Origin: Sphingopyxis sp. TUF1
GTDB taxonomy: Bacteria > Pseudomonadota > Alphaproteobacteria > Sphingomonadales > Sphingomonadaceae
NCBI RefSeq assembly: GCF_036687315.1
Contig: NZ_CP144683.1
Coordinates: 2,984,001-3,048,000, forward strand
DNA: 64,000 nt
Reading direction: 5' to 3'
Below are positions 34,500 to 42,212 of this stretch, in pieces. How positions within the stretch are numbered: the stretch's first letter is position 1; each line of letters begins with the position of its first letter. The notes under the pieces were generated by a model. The model searched no databases. It saw nothing but the letters and a program-made list of their open reading frames with translations, and was not told where the DNA came from. The translations under genes were made by a program, and so were the position numbers.

Positions 34500-35054
34500 T
34501 TACAGCTTGGGCAGCGTAACGCCCTTTTGCCCCATATATTTGCCCGCGCGGTCGGCGTAGCTCGTCTCGCAGGGCTCATTGCCTTGCAGGAACAGGAACT
34601 GGCACGCGCCTTCGTTGGCGTAAATCTTGGCGGGCAGGGGGGTGGTGTTGGAAAACTCCAGCGTCACATGGCCCTCCCAGCCCGGTTCGAGCGGGGTGAC
34701 GTTCACGATGATACCGCAGCGTGCATACGTCGATTTGCCGAGGCAGATCACGAGCACGTCGCGCGGGATGCGGAAATATTCGACGGTTCGGGCGAGCGCA
34801 AAGCTGTTCGGGGGGATGATGCAGACGTCCGTTTCGCGGTCCACGAAATTCTTCGGATCGAAATCCTTGGGATCGACGATCGTGCTGTCGACATTGGTGA
34901 AAATCTTGAACTCCGGCGCGACACGCGCGTCATAGCCATAGGATGACAGGCCATAGCTGATGCAGCCGTCGCGCCGCTGCGCCTCGACGAAAGGCTCGAT
35001 CATACCCTGCGTTTGGGCGGCTTCGCGAATCCAGCGGTCGGAAAGAATGGCCAT
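34500..35054 (-). CDS. dcd: dCTP deaminase
   Basis: The 184-residue product is a trimeric dUTPase-fold dCTP deaminase, turning dCTP to dUTP for dTTP synthesis. Seen are [20 protein letters not shown], the [12 protein letters not shown] loop with the conserved Ser-Thr-Tyr-Ala-Arg, the [20 protein letters not shown] stretch with the catalytic Glu, and the C-terminal [12 protein letters not shown] that closes over the nucleotide. Length is typical. It lies 39 bp downstream of the cytidine deaminase gene, so two pyrimidine-deaminating enzymes are grouped. Confidence 0.97.
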   Translation of the reverse strand: MAILSDRWIREAAQTQGMIEPFVEAQRRDGCISYGLSSYGYDARVAPEFKIFTNVDSTIVDPKDFDPKNFVDRETDVCIIPPNSFALARTVEYFRIPRDVLVICLGKSTYARCGIIVNVTPLEPGWEGHVTLEFSNTTPLPAKIYANEGACQFLFLQGNEPCETSYADRAGKYMGQKGVTLPKL

Positions 35055-35093
35055 GCTTGTCTCTTGTCGGGATGGCGGGCGTTGCGCAAGCGG

Positions 35094-35549
35094 TCAGTCT
35101 GGAATGAGGCCGAGGTCCTTGGGACCAAAGGCGGCGGGCAGCAACTGGCTGAGCCGGTAGGTTCTGACCGTCTCTCCGTCGCCCGAAGCGCAATGGACCA
35201 GGATATCGACCTTCGACCGCTCGGCGGCTTCGTTCAATATCTGGCGGCAGCGTCCGCACGGATTGACGGGGGCGGCGCCCAGCAATTCGTCGCCATGGGG
35301 ACGCCCGCCGACGATCGCGACCTCGGCCAGTTCGCCGATCCAACCTTCGTTCGCGATCTTCGCCACCGCGGCGGTTTCGGCGCAGAGCGTCAGGCCGTAG
35401 CTTGCATTTTCGACATTGGCGCCGGTCACGACGTCGCCGTTCTTGAGCAGCAGCGCGGCGCCGACGTGAAAACCCGAATAAGGGGCGTAAGCGCGGCTCG
35501 CGGCGTCGCGCGCCGCGTCGATCAGCGCGTCGCGGGTCGGTTCGGTCAT
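35094..35549 (-). CDS. cdd: Cytidine deaminase
   Basis: The 151-residue zinc enzyme converts cytidine and deoxycytidine to uridines. It has YAPYSGFHVGAALL, the NVENASYGLTLCAETAAV segment with the first zinc Cys and catalytic Glu, and PVNPCGRCRQIL with the other two zinc cysteines. The ATG at 35549 overlaps the stop of the GH25 gene (ATGA); a longer frame upstream lies within that gene and is rejected. Short homotetrameric type. Confidence 0.95.
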   Translation of the reverse strand: MTEPTRDALIDAARDAASRAYAPYSGFHVGAALLLKNGDVVTGANVENASYGLTLCAETAAVAKIANEGWIGELAEVAIVGGRPHGDELLGAAPVNPCGRCRQILNEAAERSKVDILVHCASGDGETVRTYRLSQLLPAAFGPKDLGLIPD

Positions 35550-36301
35550 CGCATCTCTCCTCGTGCGCGCAGCGCATTCCAGCCGACGGTGCCTTCGGCG
35601 CCCGACAGGCGGACATAATCGTTCGCTTGCCACATCGCCCACGGGTGCGCGCCGTAATCGGGCTCAAAGAAATCGCGCCGCAGCCAGGTCGTGCGCGCGA
35701 TGCCGCGTGTCACCTGATAATCAGCCTCGAAGGCAGGGCCCGGCGCGATCACGCTTCGCTTGCCCATATGCGCCTCGATCTGCGCGAGGAAAGTCGCGAG
35801 TTCGGACAAGAGCAGCGCGCGCGTCGGCCGGTCGGGGCAGTGGTCGTCATAGTCGAGCCAGACGACCGCCGGCAGCAAATCGGCGCGGCGCGGGACGTGG
35901 CGGATAAAATTCGCGGCCTGATCGGTCGCGAGGCGGCAAAGGCTGTAGCGGTGGACAGCGCCCGCCTGCACCCCGGCGTCGCGCGCGCCCATGAGATTGC
36001 GTGCAAATTTCGCGTCGATGCCCGCCGCGCCATTGGTCGCGGCAATATAGGCGAAATCGGCGCCCGCAGCCTTGATCGATCCCCAATGGACATCGCCATT
36101 GCCCGCGTCGATCGTCACACCCTGCACCGGATAGATGGCGCGGTCGGGCGTCCAGCGCGCGGCCCACCACAGCGCGATACCCGCGGCAAGGAGCAGCAGC
36201 ACGACGCTGGCACCGATGCGGCGCAGGAAGCGCGCGATCGCACCGCGCCAGTCGCCGCCGCTCCTTGTTCCATGTCCACCCCTGATTGCCCCCGCCTTCA
36301 T
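35546..36301 (-). CDS. Glycoside hydrolase family 25 (lysozyme-like) protein, membrane-anchored
   Basis: The 251-residue protein has a basic N-terminus, one membrane helix (about 30-47, SVVLLLLAAGIALWWA) and a GH25 barrel. The barrel runs from VQGVTIDAGNGDVHWGSIKAAG, with the conserved Asp of strand 1, through AVVWLDYDDH, with the acidic pair of the active site, to WAMWQANDYVRLSG. GH25 enzymes cut the N-acetylmuramic-acid linkage of peptidoglycan. It faces the periplasm. It begins 2 bp after UPF0262 and overlaps cdd, so UPF0262-GH25-cdd-dcd is one transcription unit. Confidence 0.85.
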   Translation of the reverse strand: MKAGAIRGGHGTRSGGDWRGAIARFLRRIGASVVLLLLAAGIALWWAARWTPDRAIYPVQGVTIDAGNGDVHWGSIKAAGADFAYIAATNGAAGIDAKFARNLMGARDAGVQAGAVHRYSLCRLATDQAANFIRHVPRRADLLPAVVWLDYDDHCPDRPTRALLLSELATFLAQIEAHMGKRSVIAPGPAFEADYQVTRGIARTTWLRRDFFEPDYGAHPWAMWQANDYVRLSGAEGTVGWNALRARGEMR

Positions 36302-36303
36302 CG

Positions 36304-36801
36304 TCAGCCCTTGATATGCAGCACGCAGATCAGCGTGAACAGCCGCCGTGCGGTGTCGAAATCGACCGCAATCTTGCCGTCGAGCCGATCCATCAACATC
36401 TCGGCTGCTTCGTTATGCAGCGCGCGGCGCGCCATATCGACGGTCTCGATCTGCTGCGCGGTCGAGGTCTTGATCGCCTGATAATAAGAGTCGCAGATCG
36501 CAAAATAGTCGCGGATCGGGCGACGGAAGCGGCCGAGGCCGAGGATGATTGCCTCGAGCGGAGAGCCATCTTCGCGTGATATTTCAAAGATCAGGCGGCC
36601 GTCCTCGACACGCAGTTTCAACCGGTACGGCCCGGCGTAGCTGTCGGCATGGCCGCGCTGCGGGACGAACTTGTTGTCTTCAATAAGGTCGAAGATCGCG
36701 ACGCGCCGCTCCTGCTCGACATCCGGATTGCGCCAGACGATCGAGCCTTCGTCGAGCTCGACTGAAATGATGCGCTGCTTGGAAGGATCGGCGTCGGACA
36801 T
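36304..36801 (-). CDS. UPF0262 family protein
   Basis: The 165-residue cytoplasmic protein matches UPF0262, a family almost confined to alphaproteobacteria: IISVELDEGSIVWRNPDVEQ, AIFDLIEDNKFVP, YRLKLRVEDGRLIFEIS, LGRFRRPIRDYFAICDSYYQ and IETVDMARRALHNEAAEML. Its function is unknown. It is the first gene of the operon with GH25, cdd and dcd and is divergent from dnaB. Confidence 0.93.
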   Translation of the reverse strand: MSDADPSKQRIISVELDEGSIVWRNPDVEQERRVAIFDLIEDNKFVPQRGHADSYAGPYRLKLRVEDGRLIFEISREDGSPLEAIILGLGRFRRPIRDYFAICDSYYQAIKTSTAQQIETVDMARRALHNEAAEMLMDRLDGKIAVDFDTARRLFTLICVLHIKG

Positions 36802-36848
36802 GTGACCGTGCTTCTACCTGCCGTGCGGCGAAGGGCAAGGGGGGCGAC

Positions 36849-36867
36849 TTATTCACAGCATTCCACA
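36849..36867 (+). promoter_or_regulatory. DnaA-box-like pair in the UPF0262/dnaB intergenic region
   Basis: TTATTCACA (36849-36857) differs from the DnaA box TTATCCACA at one base, and CATTCCACA follows directly (36859-36867). The pair is about 65 bp upstream of the dnaB start and could link dnaB expression to DnaA. Confidence 0.35.
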
Positions 36868-36931
36868 GTTATGATATGCCTGCCGACATCGCCGGTTGCG
36901 CCGCCACCGCCACCGGCCCATGAAGGCCGTC

Positions 36932-38443
36932 ATGCCCGAATTAGCCCTTATCCCCACCCCGGCAAGCACCGGGGATGAGCGTCAATTGCCCCGCAATATC
37001 GAGGCGGAGGCCGCGTTTTTGGGCGCGATCCTGATCGACAATCGAGTCGTCGAGGACCTTCCCGTTGCGCTGACCCCCGACCATTTCTTCGAGCCGCTGC
37101 ACGGCCGCATCTTTCAGCAGACGATGGCGCTGATCGAGCGCAACAGCATCGCCACCCCGGTGACGCTGAAACCCTATTTCGAGGCCGACGAGGCGATGAA
37201 GGCGGTCGGCGGCGTCGGTTATCTGGCGCAGCTCACGGGCAGCGGTGCGGGCCTGATCGGCGCGCGCGACTTTGCGCGGCAGATTTTCGACCTCGCGCTG
37301 CTGCGCGAACTTGCCGGGGTAGGGCGGTCGCTCGTCGAGAACGCGCTTGATACCAGCGAACGCGTCGATCCGCAGGCTCAGATCGAGGAAGCCGAAACCG
37401 CGCTGTATCGCGTTGCGGGGGGCGAAGCCGAGATGGGGTCGGTCAAAAGCTTCAGCCAGGCGAGCCTCACCGCGCTGCAAGCGGCCGAGCGCGCCTTGAA
37501 CTCGGGCGGCCATCTGTCGGGCATCACCACCGGCATCGCGAGCATGAATGCCAAGATCGGCGGGATGCATAACAGTGACTTGATGATCCTCGCGGGACGT
37601 CCCGGCATGGGCAAGACCTCGCTCGCCACCAACATCGCCTATAACGCCGCCGAACGCTGGCGCCGCGACGAAGAGGACGGAATCCCGCCCGAAAAGAATA
37701 TGGGCGCCAAGGTCGCTTTCTTCAGCCTCGAAATGTCGGCCGACCAGCTGGCGACGCGCGTGCTTGCCGAACAGTCGGGGGTGTCGGGCGAGGCGCTGCG
37801 CATGGGCAAGATCAGCAAGGAGCAGTTCCAGCAGCTCTCACGCGCCGCGCAGACGCTCCAGACGCTGCCGCTCTATATCGACGATACGCCTGGGCTGACG
37901 ATCGCCGGGCTGCGCACGCGCGCGCGGCGGCTGCAGCGACGCCACGGGATCGGTTTCATCATCGTCGACTATCTTCAGCTCTTGCAGGGTTCGTCGAAAA
38001 GCGGCGACAACCGCGTGCAGGAAATTTCGGAAATATCGCGCGGTTTGAAGACGTTGGCGAAGGAACTTAACGTTCCGGTGATGGCGCTGTCGCAGCTCAG
38101 CCGCCAGGTCGAAAGCCGCGAGGACAAGCGGCCGCAGCTCTCCGACCTGCGCGAATCGGGCTCGATCGAACAGGATGCCGACATGGTGCTGTTCGTGTTC
38201 CGTGAGGATTATTATGTCGCCGCTCGCGAACCCAAGCGCCCGATCGAGGGCGATGACGTCAAGATCCACGCGCAGCACGAGGAATGGGCGGCTGAAATGG
38301 AGCGCGTTTTCGGCCTTGCCGAAGTCATCGTCGCCAAATCGCGCCATGGCTCGACCGGCAAGATCCGCCTGCACTTCGAGGCGAAGACAACGAAATTTAG
38401 CGACTTAGCCGACGATAGTCAGGCGTATGAGGATTATGAGTAG
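36932..38443 (+). CDS. dnaB: Replicative DNA helicase DnaB
   Basis: The 503-residue helicase has the N-terminal helical domain (LPRNIEAEAAFLGAILIDN) and the RecA-like C-terminal domain with Walker A GRPGMGKTSLATN (about residues 221-233), Walker B FIIVDYLQLLQG, and the C-terminal LSDLRESGSIEQDADMVLFVF. It unwinds DNA at the replication fork as a hexamer. The ATG at 36932 is chosen because AGG lies 5 bases upstream; an in-frame ATG at 36920 has no clear ribosome site. Single gene unit, followed by palindromic repeats. Confidence 0.96.
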   Translation: MPELALIPTPASTGDERQLPRNIEAEAAFLGAILIDNRVVEDLPVALTPDHFFEPLHGRIFQQTMALIERNSIATPVTLKPYFEADEAMKAVGGVGYLAQLTGSGAGLIGARDFARQIFDLALLRELAGVGRSLVENALDTSERVDPQAQIEEAETALYRVAGGEAEMGSVKSFSQASLTALQAAERALNSGGHLSGITTGIASMNAKIGGMHNSDLMILAGRPGMGKTSLATNIAYNAAERWRRDEEDGIPPEKNMGAKVAFFSLEMSADQLATRVLAEQSGVSGEALRMGKISKEQFQQLSRAAQTLQTLPLYIDDTPGLTIAGLRTRARRLQRRHGIGFIIVDYLQLLQGSSKSGDNRVQEISEISRGLKTLAKELNVPVMALSQLSRQVESREDKRPQLSDLRESGSIEQDADMVLFVFREDYYVAAREPKRPIEGDDVKIHAQHEEWAAEMERVFGLAEVIVAKSRHGSTGKIRLHFEAKTTKFSDLADDSQAYEDYE

Positions 38444-38461
38444 GCTGGCAGAATAATCGTC

Positions 38462-38528
38462 ATCCCAGCGAAAGCTGGGATTGTTAGCGGCGGTTTTGTA
38501 ACCGTAGCGGCCCCAGCTTTCGCTGGGG
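38462..38528. repeat. Pair of inverted palindromic hairpins (type C repeat)
   Basis: ATCCCAGC-GAAA-GCTGGGAT at 38462-38481 is a perfect 8-bp stem with a GAAA tetraloop. CCCCAGC-TTTC-GCTGGGG at 38511-38528 is the same element in reverse orientation. Together they make a bipartite structure just after dnaB; a third copy is at 38861. Confidence 0.85.
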
Positions 38529-38540
38529 CGACGGGTTTGG

Positions 38541-38831
38541 CTAGATTGACGTGTCGGCCAGATCGCTCCAATCTGGATTGCTTGCTTCGATCAACTCGAT
38601 TTTCCATTGTCGTTTCCAAGCCTTCATCGCTTTCTCGCGTGCGATTGCTTCTTCGATCGTCGGATATTCCTCGGCGAGGACAAGCATGGTTAGTCCGTAT
38701 TTTCGGCAGAAGGCCGATCCTCGTCCCGTTCTGTGTTGAAAAATGCGTGCTGCAATGTCGGCCGTGACTCCAATGTAGAGTACGCCGCCGCGCTTGTTGG
38801 TCATGATATAGACATATCCGCCCCGGCCCAT
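38541..38831 (-). CDS. GIY-YIG nuclease-domain protein (single domain)
   Basis: The 96-residue protein is a stand-alone GIY-YIG domain of the YhbQ/UPF0213 type. It shows YVYIMTNKRGGVLYIGVTAD with the GIY- and YIG-like motifs, the conserved Arg in IAARIFQHRTG, and a Glu-bearing helix TIEEAIAREKAMKAWKRQWK. Members probably nick or cut DNA or RNA, but their role is not settled. The gene is boxed in by palindromic repeats on both sides (38511-38528 and 38861-38880). Confidence 0.9.
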   Translation of the reverse strand: MGRGGYVYIMTNKRGGVLYIGVTADIAARIFQHRTGRGSAFCRKYGLTMLVLAEEYPTIEEAIAREKAMKAWKRQWKIELIEASNPDWSDLADTSI

Positions 38832-38860
38832 GCCAACAGCCTAGCGCAAGGTGGCCAGCG

Positions 38861-38880
38861 ATCCCAGCTTTCGCTGGGAT
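38861..38880. repeat. Palindromic hairpin (type C repeat), third copy
   Basis: ATCCCAGC-TTTC-GCTGGGAT is a perfect 8-bp stem and the exact reverse complement of the copy at 38462-38481. It closes the GIY-YIG gene on its upstream side and lies 9 bp after the cysH stop. Confidence 0.85.
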
Positions 38881-38889
38881 GACGATTGA

Positions 38890-39771
38890 TTAGAACGCCG
38901 GGTCGTTCGCTGGGTCATCGTCGATCGGCGTCACCACCACCTCGTGGATCCCGCATTCGGTCTTGTCCCACCCGCGCCAGCGGCCCGAGCGCGGGTCTTC
39001 GCCGGGCTTGACCTTCGACGTGCAGGGCGAGCAGCCGATCGACGGATAACCTTGCGCTTCCAGCGGATGCCGCGGCAAGTCGTGCTCGGCAAAATAGTCG
39101 TCGAGCATCGCGCGCGTCCAGTTGGCGAGCGGGTTGAATTTGAGGCGGCCGGTGGTGCCGTCGAGCTCGAAGCGCGGCAGGCCCTGCCGCGTCGCCGACT
39201 GAAAACCCTTGCGGCCGGTGATCGAGGTGTCGAAACTCGCCAGCGCCTTTTCGAGCGGCTTCACCTTGCGGATTTCGCAGCAGCCGTCGGGATCGTACGA
39301 CCAACGCAGCTCGGTCGCGTCCTTTTTCGCCAGATCGTCGGGATCGGGAGTCAGATTGACGATGTTGAGCTTCAACCGCGTCGCCAGTTCGTCGCGATAG
39401 GCGAGCGTTTCGGGAAAATGCTTGCCTGTGTCGAGAAACAGCACCGGCATGTCGGGCGCAACTTGGGCGACGAGATGGAGCAGGACGGCGCTTTCGGCAC
39501 CGAAGCTCGACACGATCGCGGTTTCGCCGAGCAGGCCCGCGCCGATCACGCTCGCGACGACCTCGGCGGCGTCCTGGCCGCGGAAAAGGTTGTTGAGGCG
39601 GATGACGTCGGCGTCGGTGAAACGCGGCGCGACGTCGATGCGGTCGCGCTTTCTATCATTTGCCTCTCCGTTCGTGCCGAGCGAAGTCGAGACACCGTGA
39701 AGGCGCGGGTCGTCGATGGGCATCTCGACGTCGCTCGATGCGAACGGAAATTTGGGATCATGGTCAGCCAT
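38890..39771 (-). CDS. cysH: Phosphoadenylyl/adenylyl-sulfate reductase (CysH), with repeat-derived N-terminal segment
   Basis: The 293-residue enzyme reduces activated sulfate (PAPS or APS) to sulfite. It has SSFGAESAVLLHLVAQV (P-loop-like), LFLDTGKHFPETLAYRD, a CC pair (DGCCEIRKVKPL) and a later ECGIH with the SIGCSPCTSKVKPGEDPRSG stretch. The Cys pairs CC and CxxC suggest a [4Fe-4S] APS-reductase type. Residues about 9-36 (PFASSDVEMPIDDPRLHG and on) are encoded by an 80-bp interspersed repeat inserted in frame near the start; no start codon is available downstream of it. It overlaps the DUF934 gene by 8 bp. Confidence 0.94.
   Translation of the reverse strand: MADHDPKFPFASSDVEMPIDDPRLHGVSTSLGTNGEANDRKRDRIDVAPRFTDADVIRLNNLFRGQDAAEVVASVIGAGLLGETAIVSSFGAESAVLLHLVAQVAPDMPVLFLDTGKHFPETLAYRDELATRLKLNIVNLTPDPDDLAKKDATELRWSYDPDGCCEIRKVKPLEKALASFDTSITGRKGFQSATRQGLPRFELDGTTGRLKFNPLANWTRAMLDDYFAEHDLPRHPLEAQGYPSIGCSPCTSKVKPGEDPRSGRWRGWDKTECGIHEVVVTPIDDDPANDPAF
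39668..39747. repeat. 80-bp interspersed repeat, type B, copy 1 (inside cysH)
   Basis: It starts CCGTTCGTGCCGAGCGAAGT and ends ATGCGAACGG; the outer bases CCGTTCG/CGAACGG and the inner CGAGCGAAGTCGAGA / TCTCGACGTCGCTCG are inverted. It is nearly identical to 40187-40266 and the same length, but lies within the cysH coding frame. Confidence 0.9.
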
Positions 39772-40177
39772 GACGTAATTTCCATATCGGCACCGCGCCG
39801 TCGGCCGCGGTCTGATAATGTTCGGGCCAGCGCGACAGCGCGGCCTCGACATCGGCGGGATTGAGCGATTTTTCGGGCGCAAAGCTGTCGAAACCGCAGC
39901 GCTTCATATAGGCGATCTGGTCAACGAGGACGTCGCCCTGCGCGCGCAGTTCGCCCGTGAAACCGGCCTCGCGAAGAATACGCGCCGACGAATAGCCGCG
40001 ACCATCGCGGAACTTCGGGAAAGCGACCTCGATCAGCTTGAGCCGGTCGAGAAAAGGGATGAGCGCGCGCGCGTCCTCATCGGATTCGAGCCGCACAGCG
40101 GTCGCGTTCGACTGTTCGAGGAAGGCGTCGAGCGTGACGCAGGGTTCTTCGCCGTCCGAGTGAATATGTTCGACCAT
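39764..40177 (-). CDS. DUF934 family protein of the sulfite-reduction cluster
   Basis: The 137-residue cytoplasmic protein matches DUF934, which nearly always sits between sulfite reductase and CysH genes in proteobacteria. Seen are the family blocks AFPKFRDGRGYSSARILRE, GELRAQGDVLVDQIAYMKRCGFDSF and ALSRWPEHYQ. Function is unproven; its constant place suggests a helper in electron delivery or assembly for sulfate reduction. The stop overlaps the cysH start, and it is separated from cysI by a type B repeat. Confidence 0.92.
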   Translation of the reverse strand: MVEHIHSDGEEPCVTLDAFLEQSNATAVRLESDEDARALIPFLDRLKLIEVAFPKFRDGRGYSSARILREAGFTGELRAQGDVLVDQIAYMKRCGFDSFAPEKSLNPADVEAALSRWPEHYQTAADGAVPIWKLRHG

Positions 40178-40186
40178 CTCTATTCT

Positions 40187-40266
40187 CCGTTCGTGTCGAG
40201 CGAAGTCGAGACACCGTGAAGGCGCGCACGACCGATGGGCATCTCGACTTCGCTCGATGCGAACGG
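40187..40266. repeat. 80-bp interspersed repeat, type B, copy 2
   Basis: It sits between the cysI stop and the DUF934 start. It has the same length and ends (CCGTTCGTGTCGAGCGAAGT ... ATGCGAACGG) as the copy in cysH, with only a few mismatches, and can fold into a long hairpin that might partly separate expression of the two halves of the operon. Confidence 0.9.
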
Positions 40267-40282
40267 AATTTTTGACGAGCAG

Positions 40283-41914
40283 TTACCCATAAATCGCTTC
40301 CTTGAACGGAGCCATGCCGACGCGGCGATAGGTGTCGACGAAGCGTTCGCCGTCGGTGCGCGTCGCAAGATATTTGTCGGTGACGCGCTCGATCGCATCG
40401 ACGATGCCGTCCTCGTCAAAGCCGGGGCCGGTGATCGTGCCGAGGCTGACGTCCTCCGCGCCCGATCCGCCGAGCAAAAGCTGGTAATTTTCAGTGCCTT
40501 TGCGATCGACGCCAAGGATGCCAATATGGCCGGCGTGGTGGTGACCGCAGGCGTTGATGCAACCCGAAATCTTGAGCTTGAGTTCGCCCAGTTCCTTCTG
40601 ACGGCCGAGATCCGAGAAGCGCCTCGCGATCTTTTGCGCGACCGGTATCGAGCGCGCATTGGCGAGGCTGCAATAATCGAGCCCCGGACAGGCGATGATG
40701 TCGCTGATCAGGTCGAGGTTCGGTGTCGCAAGCCCCGCGGCGTCGAGTGCCTGCCACACCGCGTAAAGATCGGCCTTGCGGACGTGCGGCAAGACGATGT
40801 TCTGCGCGTGCGTAACGCGCAGTTCGTCATGGCTATATTGCTCGGCAAGGTCGGCCATCAGGTCGATCTGCGCCGAGCTGGCGTCGCCGGGGATGCCGCC
40901 GACGGGTTTCAGGCTGATGTTGACGATCGCATGGCCCGGCACCTTGTGCGCGGCGACATTCTGGTCGAGCCAGACCGCGAAATCGGGATCGCTGCGGTCG
41001 ATGTCGTCGGGCACCGACCCGTCGAGCGGCGGAGGCGCGAACTGCGCGGCGATGCGGTCGAACTCGGCCTTCGGCGGGTCGATGCCGAGCGACTTCACAT
41101 GCGCAAACTCTTCCTCGACCTGGCGGCGATATTCGTCGGCGCCAAGCTCGTGGATCAGGATCTTGATCCGCGCCTTGTAAATATTGTCGCGGCGGCCGTA
41201 GCGATTGTACACGCGCAGGCACGCCTCGGCGTAGCTCAAGAGATCGTCGAGCGGCACGAAATCCTTGATCAGCGGCGCGATCATCGGCGTGCGACCCATG
41301 CCGCCGCCCACGTAAAAGGCGGCGCCGTGCTGTCCATCCTTTTCAACGATCTGGATGCCGATGTCGTGGAGGCGCATCGCGGCGCGATCCTCGTCGGCGG
41401 CAATCACGGCGATTTTAAATTTGCGCGGCAAATAGCTGAATTCGGGGTGAAAGCTCGACCATTGGCGCAGCAGTTCGGCCCACGGCCGCGGATCGGTGAT
41501 CTCGTCGGCGGCGGCGCCCGCCCATTGGTCCGAGCTGATGTTGCGGATGCAATTGCCGCTTGTCTGGATCGCGTGCATTTCGACCGAAGCCAGATCCTCG
41601 AGGATGGCTGGTGCATCTTCCAGCTTGATCCAGTTATACTGGATATTCTGACGCGTCGTGAAATGGCCGTAGTCGCGGTCATATTTGCGCGCGATATGCG
41701 CGAGCATCCGCATCTGACGGCTGTCGAGCGTGCCGTAGGGCACCGCGACGCGCAGCATATAGGCGTGAAGCTGAAGATAGAGGCCGTTCATAAGGCGCAG
41801 CGGCTTGAACTGGTCCTCGGTGATTTCGCCCGCGAGGCGGCGGCGCACCTGATCCGAAAATTCGGCGACGCGCGCCGCGACCATCGCATGGTCATATTCG
41901 TCATATTTATACAT
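40283..41914 (-). CDS. cysI: Sulfite reductase hemoprotein (nitrite/sulfite reductase family, CysI)
   Basis: The 543-residue siroheme/[4Fe-4S] enzyme reduces sulfite to sulfide. It shows the repeated ferredoxin-like/siroheme domains, with HFTTRQNIQYNWIKLED and TSGNCIRN in the first half and the cluster-binding cysteines ACPGLDYC (C-x5-C) and GCINACGHHH (C-x3-C) in the second. Length suits the single-gene, ferredoxin-dependent type common in alphaproteobacteria; no flavoprotein subunit is nearby. The start is one base past the DUF2849 stop, and cobA upstream supplies siroheme. Confidence 0.93.
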   Translation of the reverse strand: MYKYDEYDHAMVAARVAEFSDQVRRRLAGEITEDQFKPLRLMNGLYLQLHAYMLRVAVPYGTLDSRQMRMLAHIARKYDRDYGHFTTRQNIQYNWIKLEDAPAILEDLASVEMHAIQTSGNCIRNISSDQWAGAAADEITDPRPWAELLRQWSSFHPEFSYLPRKFKIAVIAADEDRAAMRLHDIGIQIVEKDGQHGAAFYVGGGMGRTPMIAPLIKDFVPLDDLLSYAEACLRVYNRYGRRDNIYKARIKILIHELGADEYRRQVEEEFAHVKSLGIDPPKAEFDRIAAQFAPPPLDGSVPDDIDRSDPDFAVWLDQNVAAHKVPGHAIVNISLKPVGGIPGDASSAQIDLMADLAEQYSHDELRVTHAQNIVLPHVRKADLYAVWQALDAAGLATPNLDLISDIIACPGLDYCSLANARSIPVAQKIARRFSDLGRQKELGELKLKISGCINACGHHHAGHIGILGVDRKGTENYQLLLGGSGAEDVSLGTITGPGFDEDGIVDAIERVTDKYLATRTDGERFVDTYRRVGMAPFKEAIYG

Positions 41915-41915
41915 G

Positions 41916-42212
41916 TCAGATCACCCAGTCGCCGGCCGCGGGATCGGCGGGTTTCAAAGTCAGGTCGGGGCGCACGGTGGGGCCGAGCGCGCGGATACGA
42001 TCCTTGATATGCGCGGGGCGCGGGCCGTCGGGCGTCATCTCGCCCGCGATGATATAGGGGGCGTTAACCCGGCGCGCGCCCTCCTCGGCGGCAAGGATCG
42101 CCTCGCCATGCTCGCCGACATCGGCGGCGTCCTCGATATGCAGTGACCAGTCGCTGCCGGTCCACCAGGTGACAAATCCTGTTTTCAGGTCGTTACCCGT
42201 GAGCAGTTTCAT
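41916..42212 (-). CDS. DUF2849 family protein
   Basis: The 98-residue protein (MKLLTGNDLKTGFVTWWTGS; then HIEDAADVGEHGEAILAAEE and a C-terminal proline-rich part) matches DUF2849, found between cobA/cysG and cysI in alphaproteobacterial sulfur clusters. No enzymatic motif is visible and its function is unknown. Its start overlaps the cobA stop (ATGA) and its stop abuts cysI, so it is translated with both. Confidence 0.9.
   Translation of the reverse strand: MKLLTGNDLKTGFVTWWTGSDWSLHIEDAADVGEHGEAILAAEEGARRVNAPYIIAGEMTPDGPRPAHIKDRIRALGPTVRPDLTLKPADPAAGDWVI

Noticed and set aside
36849..36867. A replication origin at the DnaA-box-like pair
   Set aside because: Only two imperfect boxes, no AT-rich unwinding region and no dnaA nearby; at most a regulatory site for dnaB.
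38462..38880. Repeats around the GIY-YIG gene as a CRISPR array
   Set aside because: Only three palindromic units in mixed orientation, separated by a gene and unequal spacers; no cas gene.
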